Origin: Bacteroidota bacterium
GTDB lineage: Bacteria; Bacteroidota; Bacteroidia; Bacteroidales; Porphyromonadaceae
Length of the DNA stretch: 64,000 nucleotides
Direction: 5' to 3'
Assembly: GCA_023395395.1 (NCBI GenBank)
Contig: JAEWZH010000021.1
Span: 62,001 to 126,000 of the forward strand
The notes under the pieces were generated by a model. That model had not been told where the DNA came from and made no database searches. It saw only the letters and a list, made by a program, of their open reading frames with translations. Positions 19,390 to 29,322 of this stretch are shown here, piece by piece. The number at the start of each line of letters is the position of its first letter. Position 1 is the stretch's first letter. The translations under genes and the position numbers were made by a program.

Positions 19390-19422
19390 ACATCATGTAT
19401 TATCTATAAGCCGGATTACAGC

Positions 19423-21057
19423 CTATTTATTGGAGAAAAGTCGAACGCTATATTTATAAGACTTTCCATTCCAGTAGTAGCTGGTATAAGCTCCCTGATC
19501 AAAGAAATCCATAGACCTCGCGCTACTCGTGTTATACTCCGTGCTTGACCAGTAGTAACCGTGAGTACCCGCATTGGTCAAATTCTCATCGCCTGCATAT
19601 TGCAAAAAGCCTGCTGCAGGGAAAATCTTTACGATATCCTTGGTATTATTGCTAGCCCACCAAGATGGATCTGCGATTGTCTCTACAGTTATCCCTGTAT
19701 CTGAACCTCCTAAACGACGGACGGTAATCTTGAGCATCTTTTGAGGCTTCTCTGTTGATCCCGGGGAGTCAGGGTTATCAAGATATTCGTACCTCCAAGC
19801 ACTTCTCTGGCTCTCATCATCACCCTTGAAGCGTAGCCCATAGGCATTGCCATCACCTGGTGAGATATAGTCGGCAGTGTAGGTCTTCGTTATACCCGCA
19901 ATAGTAATCACCTCGGAGACGGCAGTATTTTTGTCTTCGTATTTGAATGATACACTCCTGCCACTATTATACTCTGGGACAATACCTCTAAATTCCTCTA
20001 TTGATGGAAGATGGTATGCGACCCCATTCACTTTGAAGTCCTTATCCCAACCAAACTTTTCCATCGCCTGACCATAAGTAAAAATTCCTGCCTCTGTATT
20101 GCTGTGCGTAGAGACAAAGCCTGTTCCTTCAAGATTGACGTTGTAATCAGCTACATACTCGATAGCCAGTTTAACGGTGGCTGTAGGTTCTTCTACGGTT
20201 ACGGTACAAGTCGCCTTGTGCTGACCATCGGTAGTCGTGGCAGTAATGGTGGCAGAACCCACTGCCACGGCTTGGACTACTCCTTGGGCATCCACAGTCG
20301 CCACACTCTCTTTATCTGAGCTCCATGTCACGGACTTATCAGAGGCATTGTCGGGTAATACTATCGCCTGTAGGGTTACTGTCTCATTGGGGACAAGTGT
20401 TAGGCTGGTTGGCTCTACGGAGACACTTACGACAGCAACCACCGCAGTCTTGGAGATCACGAAAGTCTGACCATTCCATTCGATGGTGATATATTCATCG
20501 GTCTCTGTGATCTTGAGGTCAATTGTAGCGTCAGATCCAACAGCCTTGACAGGCTTCCCATTTTCATCCAACACCTTTTGCCAAGTGACACCGCCATCAA
20601 TACTCATCTCCCATTCACCATCCCGGCTCACTCTAATTTTAGGAGTGACTCCAGCCTTACCATCTGCACCTTCACATGGGATCGGATTGCCCTTAGCATC
20701 GAGTAGCAACTCTCCATCGAGTGCCCAATAAAGGACACCATCTTTCTCAATCACACTGATATTTGGAGCTATGCCGTCTGCTCCATTGCTCAAAGTAATC
20801 TTAGAGCCATCCGACATTGTGAGTACATAGCCTGAGCCATCAGGAAGCGCTTCGTAAGATGTGATAGAGAGTTTCCCTGCCTCAGCATCGACAAGTTTCT
20901 GTAACGTCTCGATTGAGGTATTGGCATTTTTGACGAGGGCTTCAAGATTTTTGATCCTATCCTCGTGCTTCTCCAAACGGTCTTTGATTTCGTCGAGATT
21001 GACACACGATGCGAGTAGCATCGGTATGACCAGTAGTAATGATATTAGCTTTTTCAT
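19423..21057 (-). CDS. DUF4988/BIG2/FISUMP-like surface lipoprotein (paralog 3 of 3)
   Basis: 544 residues. The lipobox LLASC gives Cys18. A short coiled coil (about 20-60, EIKDRLEKHEDRIKNLE) and a DUF4988-type repeat region with MSDGS and DGGVTW motifs follow (about 65-200). Next is a BIG2 Ig-like domain (about 208-290, VTWSSDKESVATVDAQG). The C-terminal 250 residues carry YHLPSIEEF, YYWSSTEYN and a final SVRLF, as in FISUMP/C-type-lectin-like domains. It is probably exported to the surface on a coiled-coil stalk. The ligand is unknown. Confidence 0.82.
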   Translation of the reverse strand: MKKLISLLLVIPMLLASCVNLDEIKDRLEKHEDRIKNLEALVKNANTSIETLQKLVDAEAGKLSITSYEALPDGSGYVLTMSDGSKITLSNGADGIAPNISVIEKDGVLYWALDGELLLDAKGNPIPCEGADGKAGVTPKIRVSRDGEWEMSIDGGVTWQKVLDENGKPVKAVGSDATIDLKITETDEYITIEWNGQTFVISKTAVVAVVSVSVEPTSLTLVPNETVTLQAIVLPDNASDKSVTWSSDKESVATVDAQGVVQAVAVGSATITATTTDGQHKATCTVTVEEPTATVKLAIEYVADYNVNLEGTGFVSTHSNTEAGIFTYGQAMEKFGWDKDFKVNGVAYHLPSIEEFRGIVPEYNSGRSVSFKYEDKNTAVSEVITIAGITKTYTADYISPGDGNAYGLRFKGDDESQRSAWRYEYLDNPDSPGSTEKPQKMLKITVRRLGGSDTGITVETIADPSWWASNNTKDIVKIFPAAGFLQYAGDENLTNAGTHGYYWSSTEYNTSSARSMDFFDQGAYTSYYWNGKSYKYSVRLFSNK

Positions 21058-21074
21058 ATCGTTAGTCTATTACA

Positions 21075-22697
21075 TTAGTTGTTATCTTCTCCCTTGAAAA
21101 GTCGTATTGAACGACCATTGATCTTTCTAGCACCTTCGTTGGAAGTGGCATCCCCCGGACCAAATAGCACACGGCGAGCCATTTCAGAGTCATGCTGTGT
21201 ACTTGACCAATAGTTGCCCCATACATTTACGGTCAGGATTCCATTTGTTTCAAAATCCTTGTATCCAGCACATGGGAATACTCTGATGATATTCTTATCC
21301 GCATCGGCGGACCAATATTCTGGTTTTGAAATATCATCAATCGTCACCTGAGTATTGGTCGCACCAAGGTATCTAGCGGTGATGACTAGAGCTTTGCCTG
21401 TGCCGGTAGGATTATCCTTGTACTCAAATCGGTATGCGCTACGAAGTTGATCGCCATCGCCCTTAAATCTTATCGCATAAGCGACACCATCGCCCGGGAA
21501 TCTGTAATCCCCTTTGAGGTTCTTGGTTGTCCCTTGAAATTCAAAAGTCTCATTAGTATCAAGGACATCTTCCCTTGGAATAAAGTAGACATTTCTAAAA
21601 GGTATCACTGCCGCCCATTCATACATGGAAGGGAGGTAGTACTTTTGACCATTGATCTTGAAGTTTTTACTCTTGTCAAATAGTCTCATAGCGCGATCCC
21701 AATCAAAGTAACCACTGGCATTATTGGCGTGAGAAGCCACGAAACCGGTACCGGCTTCATCCATATTATACTCTGCCACATACTCTATAGGTAGCTTGGG
21801 GTGAGAGTCTTCTCCGGGAGCTTGTACCACGATGGTGGCTTCACCCTTGACATTTCCTCGCTTAGATGTAGCTGTGATCTTGACCTCGCCCTTGGCAATA
21901 GCTGTGACGACTCCCTCAGCTGTGACTGTGGCAATAGCCTCATCTCCACTTGACCAAGTAAGCTCAGTTTCGGTGGTATTGGCAGGAGATAAGATTGGCT
22001 TAAGAGTGAGTGTCTGCCCTTCGGTAATCGTGTAGCTTGCCGGATCAAAAACTATGCTCATCAAGGGTTTCACATCACTTTTTGGCAATACAAAAGTAGC
22101 ACCATTATAAGTAATGATTATCGCATCTTTTGTCTCAGTTATCGAAAAATCGACCTCCGGGGTGATTCCTCTGGCAGGGATTGGCTGCCCCTGATCATCC
22201 AAGACAAGTGTGTAGGTGCGTCCACCATCGAGGCTTACCTCCCAGTAACCATCTGTATTGACCTGAAGCATAGGGGTAGCCCCTACTTGACCATCCTGCC
22301 CCTCAGCGACCACCATATTTCCGTGGGCATCTCTCATATATTCCCCATTGATAGCCCAATAGAGGAGGCCATCGGTATACTCCTTCACCCCGACGACAGG
22401 AGTGACACCATCTTTAGTAGCACCGATGACCATGGTACTGCCATCGCTCATCGTGAGGAGATAACCCTTGCCATCAGCGAGGGGATTGTAGGCAACAATT
22501 TTTACCTTGCCCCTCTCCGCATCTATGAGTTTCCGGATTTTGACGACGTCGTCATTGGCCACCTTGACCATCCTATCCAGTTCGTTGAGGCGGCGTTCGT
22601 GATCGTCTAGGCTCTGTAAAATAGAGTCAAGATTGGTGCACCCTCCAAAGACTAGGAGAGGGAGCAACAACAATAAACAGTATATATTTTTCTTCAT
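21075..22697 (-). CDS. DUF4988/BIG2/FISUMP-like surface lipoprotein (paralog 2 of 3)
   Basis: 540 residues, with the lipobox VFGGC giving Cys20. Domain order equals that of the two neighbours: coiled coil (about 22-55), DUF4988-type region (about 60-200), BIG2 (about 205-290) and a lectin-like C-terminus with YYLPSMYEW, NYWSSTQHD and SIRLF. It lies 7 bases after the 22705 gene and 17 bases before the 19423 gene. Sequence is clearly diverged from its paralogs in the C-terminal domain, as expected if each binds a different target. Confidence 0.82.
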   Translation of the reverse strand: MKKNIYCLLLLLPLLVFGGCTNLDSILQSLDDHERRLNELDRMVKVANDDVVKIRKLIDAERGKVKIVAYNPLADGKGYLLTMSDGSTMVIGATKDGVTPVVGVKEYTDGLLYWAINGEYMRDAHGNMVVAEGQDGQVGATPMLQVNTDGYWEVSLDGGRTYTLVLDDQGQPIPARGITPEVDFSITETKDAIIITYNGATFVLPKSDVKPLMSIVFDPASYTITEGQTLTLKPILSPANTTETELTWSSGDEAIATVTAEGVVTAIAKGEVKITATSKRGNVKGEATIVVQAPGEDSHPKLPIEYVAEYNMDEAGTGFVASHANNASGYFDWDRAMRLFDKSKNFKINGQKYYLPSMYEWAAVIPFRNVYFIPREDVLDTNETFEFQGTTKNLKGDYRFPGDGVAYAIRFKGDGDQLRSAYRFEYKDNPTGTGKALVITARYLGATNTQVTIDDISKPEYWSADADKNIIRVFPCAGYKDFETNGILTVNVWGNYWSSTQHDSEMARRVLFGPGDATSNEGARKINGRSIRLFKGEDNN

Positions 22698-22704
22698 GGC
22701 TCGT

Positions 22705-24309
22705 CTAGTTATTTGTGAATAGTCTTACGGTATTGAGAATTTTCTTTTCGTGCGCATAGTTTGAGTAGGCAAAGAAATCACTAAAGAGCATAAACCTCGC
22801 CAACGCTTCACTTTCGCTTGTCGCAGACCAGTAATGACCATACTGGTTGTAGAAGAAGGTATCTCCACCCTCCTTATTTTTGTAGCCGGCAGCAGGGAGC
22901 CGACGTACGATATCTGCGTCGTTATTGCCCCGCCAGTAGCTCTCTTTGGCGACATCGTCCAGAGAGACAGATGTATCCTCAGCAAGGGGGCGGACGGTAA
23001 TTTCGAGCATCTTCTCACCCTCTCCTGCCGAGTTATCCCTGTATTGATACCTCCAAGCACTCCTTTGGGCATTGTCACCGCCCTTGAGTCGTACGGCATA
23101 GACAATTCCATTTCCTGGAAATCTATAGTCCGAAGTATAGGTTTTTATTTGACCGCCGACACATACTGTCTCTGAGCTATCCAGTCTATCCTCGTGTGGC
23201 ATACCGATATAGATATACTCTGCTGGGACGATAGAGCACCACTCTTCATAAGTGGGCAGATGATAACCCACATTGTCTATCCGGAAGTTTTTCTCTTTAG
23301 AGAAGCGATCCATAGCTTGGCTCCAGGTAAAGTATCCGCTGTCCTTACCTATATGATTGGCGACAAAACCATCACCGGCAGGGTTGATATTGTACTCCGT
23401 CAGATACTCGATCGCTAACTTACCAGCCGAAGCAATCACCTCTACAGTCGCCTCTGCCTTGACACCATTGACCGTGGATACAGCTGAGACGACGGCAGTG
23501 CCAATCGTATGAGCTGTAACGACACCATTATCAACAGTGGCAACGGCTTCATTGCTAGATGCCCATGTCACCTCCTTATTGGTCACATTGATGGGCTCAA
23601 AAGAGAGGGCAAAAGTCTGTGTGTCCCCTACTCTAAGAGTCATAACCTCAGGTGATAGCGAAATACTGGTGGGATCAACCGCTCCCCCTGGTGCAAGAGG
23701 AATCAGATAAGTCACACCGTTGTAGATGATGATGACGTGTGTTCCATCACTCTCGATAGTGAGGTTGCTGGTATCTGCCGAGCCGACAGCTACGACAGGA
23801 TTACCATTTTCATCACGTACAAGCGACCAATTTTTGCCCCCATCGTAGCTCACTTCCCACTGATTATCTTTATTGATTCTCAGCTTAGGAGTGATACCGA
23901 TACTACCATCCTTGCCTTTTGCGACGACTCTATTGCCTGAGGCATCGAGTAGATAATCCCCATTGATGGTCCAGTAGTAGACGCCTTCGTCCTCCTTGAT
24001 ACCCATAGCCGGGGCAGGAGCTCCTTGTCCATTTTTCAAGGTAATGGTGCTGCCGTCAGACATCGTGATGACATAGCCAGAACCATCCTTGAGTTCTTCA
24101 TACTTAACGATAGTCAGCTGCTTACTCATCTTATCGATTAGAGCCTGCAATGCGGAAGTACTCTCATTGGCTTTCTTTACCAACTGCTCGAGCACTTCGA
24201 TACGTTTCTCATGATCCTTTAGTTTATCGCGAATCTCATCGGTATTGGCGCAAGATGAGAGCAATAATAAAAGCATCAATAGGTAGAGATACCATTTTGT
24301 TCTTTCCAT
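22705..24309 (-). CDS. DUF4988/BIG2/FISUMP-like surface lipoprotein (paralog 1 of 3)
   Basis: 534 residues, with the lipobox LLSSC giving Cys20. The coiled coil (about 22-60) is the most regular of the three (EIRDKLKDHEKRIEVLEQL). DUF4988-type region, BIG2 domain (about 205-290) and lectin-like domain (YHLPTYEEW, HYWSATSES, TVRLF) follow. It is the first gene of the trio and has the best promoter of the group 60 bases upstream. It could be an adhesin or glycan-binding protein; no enzyme motif is seen. Confidence 0.82.
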   Translation of the reverse strand: MERTKWYLYLLMLLLLLSSCANTDEIRDKLKDHEKRIEVLEQLVKKANESTSALQALIDKMSKQLTIVKYEELKDGSGYVITMSDGSTITLKNGQGAPAPAMGIKEDEGVYYWTINGDYLLDASGNRVVAKGKDGSIGITPKLRINKDNQWEVSYDGGKNWSLVRDENGNPVVAVGSADTSNLTIESDGTHVIIIYNGVTYLIPLAPGGAVDPTSISLSPEVMTLRVGDTQTFALSFEPINVTNKEVTWASSNEAVATVDNGVVTAHTIGTAVVSAVSTVNGVKAEATVEVIASAGKLAIEYLTEYNINPAGDGFVANHIGKDSGYFTWSQAMDRFSKEKNFRIDNVGYHLPTYEEWCSIVPAEYIYIGMPHEDRLDSSETVCVGGQIKTYTSDYRFPGNGIVYAVRLKGGDNAQRSAWRYQYRDNSAGEGEKMLEITVRPLAEDTSVSLDDVAKESYWRGNNDADIVRRLPAAGYKNKEGGDTFFYNQYGHYWSATSESEALARFMLFSDFFAYSNYAHEKKILNTVRLFTNN

Positions 24310-24369
24310 AATTAGTTTTGATTATATGGTTTAATAGTTATTCTACGGGCTATTTTTCACTCTTATCGT

Positions 24370-24399
24370 CAAATATACATAAAAATATCTGTATCGCAA
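24370..24399 (-). promoter_or_regulatory. Promoter of the lipoprotein trio
   Basis: Minus-strand TTG (24399-24397) and TATATTTG (24377-24370) are separated by exactly 19 bases, the canonical Bacteroidota layout. The -7 box lies about 61 bases above the ATG at 24309. Confidence 0.8.
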
Positions 24400-24471
24400 G
24401 GTCATAAGTGTTAAATATCACTTCCTTGACAACAAAGGTGACGAGTATTGATAAAAGTCTCAGGATATAAC

Positions 24472-24509
24472 AAAAAAAAAGAGCTGATACCATTTTACGG
24501 AATCAGCTC
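24472..24509 (-). terminator. Terminator after miaA
   Basis: GAGCTGAT (24481-24488) and ATCAGCTC (24502-24509) form the stem and nine T follow on the minus strand. It ends the lactonase/pyrF/lpx/miaA operon. Confidence 0.9.
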
Positions 24510-24571
24510 CTCTCTCATGCCTATTCAGACGGACCTCATCGGGGCACAATTATACATTAGAACAAGATTAT

Positions 24572-25447
24572 CTATGGGGTGACTATTCTATATAGAAAGG
24601 GGTTCTCGGGAGTGCACCATCGGGCAAAGAAGTTGGATTGCTGACGAGCGTAGATACGGGTATTCTTGGAGATCTGTCGCTCAGCCTCCTCTAGATTGAT
24701 TGTCCCATCTAGGTAGGCAAACATCTCTTTGTAACCAATAGTATTCAGGGCATTGAGATAGCGATAGGGTAATAAGGCTCGAGCTTCATCGACTAATCCT
24801 CTCTCTATCATCAGGGCAACACGGGCATTTATCCGGGAGTACAATTCTTCTCGAGAACGATCTACCCAATGTAGTTCTATATCAAAGGGAAATGATCTTG
24901 CTATCGGAGTTGTATGGTAGCTGCTGAATGGTCGTCCCGATGTATGCCAAACCTCTAGGGCACGGATAATCCGTTTGTGATTGTTGGGGTCGATTCGTTC
25001 TAAGTACTGTGGGTCTACCTGCCGCAGCTCTGCTCGCAGAGGCGTTACTCCTTGCGTATTAAAGATATGCCAAAGCTCCTCTCGAACCCCATTTGCTGGT
25101 GCAGGGACATCATCCATCCCGAAGAGAAAAGCCTGAAGGTACATCATACTACCTCCCACCATCACGAGCACAGAGTGCTGCTCCATCACTCTTTCCACAA
25201 CCTCCAAGGCATCAACCGCCCACTCCGAAGCGCTATAGGACTGCCATACCTCACGACACTGTACAAAATGATGAGGCACCAATGCTCGCTCCTCAAGCGA
25301 GGGAGCATCGGTGCCTATTTCCATACCTCGATAAATCTGTCTACTATCTGCCGAGATGATATGTGTATGATATTGCTGGGCCAGCTGGAGGGCATACGCC
25401 GATTTGCCCACCCCCGTAGCGCCAATCACTACGATTAGTTTGCCCAT
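24572..25447 (-). CDS. miaA: tRNA dimethylallyltransferase
   Basis: 291 residues. The P-loop GATGVGKS is at 9-16, followed by SADSRQIYRGMEIGTDAPS, the tRNA/substrate motif of MiaA, and RIIRALEVWHTSGRP further on. It adds dimethylallyl to N6 of A37 in tRNAs that read UNN codons. It starts 6 bases after the pRiA4b-type gene and ends the operon. Confidence 0.97.
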   Translation of the reverse strand: MGKLIVVIGATGVGKSAYALQLAQQYHTHIISADSRQIYRGMEIGTDAPSLEERALVPHHFVQCREVWQSYSASEWAVDALEVVERVMEQHSVLVMVGGSMMYLQAFLFGMDDVPAPANGVREELWHIFNTQGVTPLRAELRQVDPQYLERIDPNNHKRIIRALEVWHTSGRPFSSYHTTPIARSFPFDIELHWVDRSREELYSRINARVALMIERGLVDEARALLPYRYLNALNTIGYKEMFAYLDGTINLEEAERQISKNTRIYARQQSNFFARWCTPENPFLYRIVTP

Positions 25448-25453
25448 GTGACG

Positions 25454-26026
25454 TCAATCGAGACTATCTTCGGTGATATCAAATCCTTCGACGTCTATTT
25501 CGTTGATGTCAAAATCGTCCGAACCGAACTCGTCCAACTCATACTCCTCCTTAGGAGCGGATGGCATCTTGACCGTCTTTTTAGGCTTCGCAGGAGCCTC
25601 GAGCATCTCCATTACATCGGTGTGTTGCTTAGGAGCATTGCCTTTTTTGCGGGTACACTGTGGCTTGGAGAGGTTTTCTCCGAGGATTACCTCTTTGAGC
25701 TCAATATAGAAATAGCGATCACCAAGCTGGTCGAATTGGAAGAGTACCCTATCCCCTTCATCCTCCAAGAACTCATCAAGGTAGGTATCTTCCATAAGAT
25801 AATACTCTTCGTCTGTGCCGTGAAGCCCCATATCGACGAGGAGTATCTCTTGCTTAGGCTTCCAAGATTTGTCTGAGATGAAGAAGCTCGTAATCTGATC
25901 GTGAGTATAGCCTACTGCATCGAGGATGGCATCTTGAAGGGCGCGAAAAGATGCAGTCCCATCGATTCTTACCTCTCGCAAAAAGTCGGGAGCTTCATCG
26001 CTCACCATCACAAAACGGTATATCAT
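25454..26026 (-). CDS. pRiA4b ORF-3 family protein
   Basis: 190 residues. The N-terminal 130 residues fit the plasmid pRiA4b ORF-3/IS1096 TnpR-like fold (YRFVMVSDEAPDFLREVRI at the start, VGYTHDQITSFFI, and FQFDQLGDRYFYIELKEV). The C-terminal 60 residues are acidic (YELDEFGSDDFDINEIDVEGF). The family name comes from a plasmid gene and its function is unknown. It sits between lpxA (22 bases) and miaA (6 bases), firmly inside a housekeeping operon, so a mobile origin is not evident. Confidence 0.85.
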   Translation of the reverse strand: MIYRFVMVSDEAPDFLREVRIDGTASFRALQDAILDAVGYTHDQITSFFISDKSWKPKQEILLVDMGLHGTDEEYYLMEDTYLDEFLEDEGDRVLFQFDQLGDRYFYIELKEVILGENLSKPQCTRKKGNAPKQHTDVMEMLEAPAKPKKTVKMPSAPKEEYELDEFGSDDFDINEIDVEGFDITEDSLD

Positions 26027-26048
26027 ATTTCTTCTTTGTTTTATTTGA

Positions 26049-26843
26049 TTAATCTACCGAACCGCCACGCACGATGCCTCGTTGGGAATTGCGAAGGAAG
26101 TCGAGGATAATTGTCTTTTCGGGCATCTCTTCATATTCTTCCTCAATCACCTCTATTGCCTTGCTATTATTGAGCCCACGATTGTACAGCGTGCGATAAA
26201 TATCATTAATCAGATAGATTTGCTCCTTACTGTAATTGCGACGCCTTAGTCCCACGATATTGATACCGCAATACATCGCCGGTTCACGGCCTATCAGAGT
26301 GTAAGGAGGAATATCCTTGGTCACTTTTGTCCCGCCTTGAATCATCGCATGGGCTCCGATGTGCACGAATTGGTGGACAAGCGTACCGCCACCGAGTATG
26401 GCTTGGTCGTCAATCTCTACCTCTCCTGCCACTTGGCAAGCATTGCCGATGATTACTCGGTCTCCCAATTCACAATCGTGAGCTACGTGAGCGTATGCCA
26501 TAATCAGTACATCGCTACCTATCTTAGTAAATCCCTTAGATGCAGTGCCACGACTAATGGTGACGTATTCTCGGAGAGTGGTACGGTCGCCTATAATCGC
26601 CACCGAGTCCTCTCCCCTAAATTTTAGATCCTGTGGTTCACCGCCCACCACAGCATAGGGATGGATGGTGCACTCCTGCCCTATCCTTGCGCCATAACGC
26701 AAGATAGCACCACTCAGCAACTTAGTGCCGTCTCCTATCTCTACATTCTCCTCTACGATACAAAACGGTCCAATCTCTACTCCTTTTCCAATCTTAGCAT
26801 CGGGATGTACGATAGCTAATGAACTGATACTATTATTACCCAT
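26049..26843 (-). CDS. lpxA: UDP-N-acetylglucosamine acyltransferase
   Basis: 264 residues, normal length. The N-terminal left-handed beta helix shows hexapeptide repeats (VHPDAKIGKGVEIGPF, then GAILRYGARIG), with the catalytic His in AHVAHDCELGD near 125. The C-terminal helices close the protein. It attaches the first 3-hydroxyacyl chain of lipid A. It starts 3 bases after lpxC-fabZ stops. Confidence 0.98.
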   Translation of the reverse strand: MGNNSISSLAIVHPDAKIGKGVEIGPFCIVEENVEIGDGTKLLSGAILRYGARIGQECTIHPYAVVGGEPQDLKFRGEDSVAIIGDRTTLREYVTISRGTASKGFTKIGSDVLIMAYAHVAHDCELGDRVIIGNACQVAGEVEIDDQAILGGGTLVHQFVHIGAHAMIQGGTKVTKDIPPYTLIGREPAMYCGINIVGLRRRNYSKEQIYLINDIYRTLYNRGLNNSKAIEVIEEEYEEMPEKTIILDFLRNSQRGIVRGGSVD

Positions 26844-26846
26844 AAA

Positions 26847-28259
26847 TCAAGAGTTTCTTACAATCTGTGCCATAAACTCGGCCTCACACATCAGCTTCTC
26901 TCCTACAAACACCAATCCTCGCATATTGGCAATACCACGGCGAACCGGACCCATTAGGGTCACTTTGACCACCATTGTATCCCCTGGGACTACCTTGTAC
27001 CTAAACTTGACGTTGTCTATCGTCAGGAAATAAGTGGAGTACTCCTCAGGATTTTCCATCTGATTAAGAATCAATACACCTCCGATCTGTGCCATGCACT
27101 CCACTTGTAGCACTCCGGGCATCACTGGTTCGTCAGGGAAATGGCCAATAAAGAATGGCTCATTGTGGGTTACATTCTTAATTCCCACGATATGATTCGG
27201 ACCAATCTCGATAATCTTGTCCACAAGGAGCATGGGGTAGCGGTGTGGAAGAAGTGCCTTGAGATCTTGGATCTTCAGCACTGGTTCTTCGTTGGGATCA
27301 TAGAGCGGAGACTGGCTCTCATTGAGACGGATGTCCTTGCGAATCATCTTTGCCATCTTGGTATTGATAGAGTGTCCTGGGCAGGTGGCAATCACACGCC
27401 CCTGTATCTGCCTCCCTATCAGCGCAAGATCTCCTATCAGGTCGAGCAACTTGTGGCGAGCCGGTTCATTATTGTACTTGAGTGGCACACTGTTTATGTA
27501 GCCCAGTTCGTTAGCAGGCTTACTCACAGTGCCCATAGTAGCTGCAAGCTTGTCCATCTTTTCTTGAGACATCTCTTGGTCGTAGATGACAATAGCATTG
27601 TTGAGATCTCCTCCCTTGATCAGATTATTATCGAGCAGCGCTTCAATCTCCCTTACAAAGACAAAGGTACGAGCAGGGGCTATTTCTTCGGCATAGTCTG
27701 AAATATCCTCAAGCGACGCATACTGATTGGAAAGGACTTTAGAGTTGAAAGAGATAAGGACGTGTACTCCGAAAGAGTTATCTGGCAATATCGTAAGCTG
27801 CGAAATACCTTGCTCATCTTTGACTTCTATCTTAGACTTCACCACATACACTTCACGGACAGCATTCTGCTCCTCAACCCCCACCCTACGGATATGCTCT
27901 ACATAAATAGAAGCACTCCCATCAAATATTGGCATCTCAGGCGCATTGACCTCGATAAGACAGTTGTCCACTCCCATAGCATAGAGTGCAGAGAGTGCAT
28001 GCTCTACGGTACTGACCTGCAACTCTTTGTTGGAGAGGACAGTCCCTCTCTGAGTCTTAGTCACAAACTCTGCAAGCGCAGGTATCGTAGGTCGGTCCGG
28101 GAGATCTACACGACAAATCTTGACGCCATGTCCCTCATGTGCAGGACTAAACTTTACGTTAATGCTCAGACCTGTATGCAATCCCTTCCCTTCTAACTCA
28201 AATGAGCCACCCAGTGTTTGCTGCTTCTGAGTCCCTTCGCTCTTGTTACTCTTCGCCAT
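26847..28259 (-). CDS. lpxC/fabZ: LpxC-FabZ bifunctional fusion
   Basis: 470 residues. Residues 1-300 are UDP-3-O-acyl-GlcNAc deacetylase with the zinc motif [14 protein letters not shown] (His87) and [18 protein letters not shown] (second His/Asp site). Residues from about 325 are 3-hydroxyacyl-ACP dehydratase, with [12 protein letters not shown] and [16 protein letters not shown]. This fusion is characteristic of Bacteroidota. The start overlaps the lpxD 3' end by 14 bases, which implies translational coupling. Confidence 0.98.
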   Translation of the reverse strand: MAKSNKSEGTQKQQTLGGSFELEGKGLHTGLSINVKFSPAHEGHGVKICRVDLPDRPTIPALAEFVTKTQRGTVLSNKELQVSTVEHALSALYAMGVDNCLIEVNAPEMPIFDGSASIYVEHIRRVGVEEQNAVREVYVVKSKIEVKDEQGISQLTILPDNSFGVHVLISFNSKVLSNQYASLEDISDYAEEIAPARTFVFVREIEALLDNNLIKGGDLNNAIVIYDQEMSQEKMDKLAATMGTVSKPANELGYINSVPLKYNNEPARHKLLDLIGDLALIGRQIQGRVIATCPGHSINTKMAKMIRKDIRLNESQSPLYDPNEEPVLKIQDLKALLPHRYPMLLVDKIIEIGPNHIVGIKNVTHNEPFFIGHFPDEPVMPGVLQVECMAQIGGVLILNQMENPEEYSTYFLTIDNVKFRYKVVPGDTMVVKVTLMGPVRRGIANMRGLVFVGEKLMCEAEFMAQIVRNS

Positions 28260-29310
28260 TTTTCTTCAAATTATTTATTTCAGCTTTCAGAGCTTCTAAT
28301 TCTCGTCTGAGCGCAAAAATCTCCTTATCCATTTCAGGCAGTCGTATAAACTTTGCAGATGCTTTCATCGCCTTGATATGTGGCTGAGCCGGATAGCCAA
28401 ACCACACGCTTCCCTCCTCTTTTATATCACTCAATACACCTGTCTGTGCCGCCAAAGTGACACGGTCAGAGGTCTTCAGATGCCCAGCGACACCGACCTG
28501 ACCGGCCAATACGTTCCACGCACCTATCACTGTAGAGCCAGCGATACCACTCTGTGCTGCAATGGCAGTGTGTTCTTTTACCTCACAATTGTGGGCAATC
28601 TGCACCAGATTGTCTATCTTCACCCCTTTACGGATGATTGTAGCATCCATGACTGCCCTATCGATACAAGCGTTGGATCCTATCTCTACATCATCCTCAA
28701 GGATAACTCGCCCTGTCTGAGGTATCTTGTGGTACCCATCAGCATCCGGAGCGAAACCGAAGCCATCACTACCAATCACTGCTCCCGAGTGAATCACACA
28801 GCGACTCCCGACCTCGGTACGGTCACACACCGCAGCCATCGGATAGACTCGGCTGCCTGCCCCGATATGCACCTCTGCACCTACATGAGCTTGCGGATAG
28901 ACCCTTACCCCTTCACCCAAAACCGCATTCCGACCGACAAAGGCGAGTGGCCCTACATAGCACCCCTCGCCAATCTGAGCTGTCGGATCCACTACCGCTA
29001 AGGGAGAAACTCCAACCAACTTTACCTTGCCGTCATTGCGAAGTTTGAGCAATTCTGCCAGTGCTGTATAAGCATTCGGCACCTTTATCAATGTCGTCTT
29101 CACCTCCTGAGAAGGCTCGAAATCGAGGTTTACCAGTACCGCACTACTCTTTGTGGTGTACAAATACTCCTCATACTGCATATTGGAGAGGAACGATAGC
29201 GCCCCGGGCTGTCCTTTCTCTATACTACTAAAATCATTGAGCACTACATCCGGATCGCCCTCCACGATACCTCCTAAGTGCTCTGCTATCTCTGCCGCTG
29301 TAAACTTCAT
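28246..29310 (-). CDS. lpxD: UDP-3-O-acylglucosamine N-acyltransferase
   Basis: 354 residues. The N-terminal uridine-binding domain (about 1-100) is followed by hexapeptide repeats (about 105-305, e.g. GEGCYVGPLAFVGRNAVLGEG) with the catalytic His in LVQIAHNCEV, and a C-terminal helix (REELEALKAEINNLKK). It adds the second acyl chain in lipid A synthesis. It is 12 bases after pyrF. Confidence 0.98.
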   Translation of the reverse strand: MKFTAAEIAEHLGGIVEGDPDVVLNDFSSIEKGQPGALSFLSNMQYEEYLYTTKSSAVLVNLDFEPSQEVKTTLIKVPNAYTALAELLKLRNDGKVKLVGVSPLAVVDPTAQIGEGCYVGPLAFVGRNAVLGEGVRVYPQAHVGAEVHIGAGSRVYPMAAVCDRTEVGSRCVIHSGAVIGSDGFGFAPDADGYHKIPQTGRVILEDDVEIGSNACIDRAVMDATIIRKGVKIDNLVQIAHNCEVKEHTAIAAQSGIAGSTVIGAWNVLAGQVGVAGHLKTSDRVTLAAQTGVLSDIKEEGSVWFGYPAQPHIKAMKASAKFIRLPEMDKEIFALRRELEALKAEINNLKKNGEE

Positions 29311-29322
29311 GCAATTCTTTTA

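Larger units (their letters stand above)
18763..19422. other. Fimbrial operon leader/regulatory region
   Basis: 660 bases without a supported gene. On the minus strand it reads: terminator of the lipoprotein trio (19363-19389), promoter (19202-19233), a leader of about 340 bases with hairpins at 18936-18988 and 18912-18937, a strong intrinsic terminator (18845-18895), and then 83 bases to the DUF3575 start. No second promoter is visible after that terminator. Confidence 0.7.

Noticed and set aside
25454..26026. pRiA4b ORF-3 gene considered as a mobile-element passenger
   Set aside because: No terminal repeats, transposase or target duplication flank it, and it has operon-like spacing with lpxA and miaA.
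28378..29001. 207-codon ORF on the plus strand
   Set aside because: Antisense to lpxD, whose hexapeptide repeats create a long open antisense frame.
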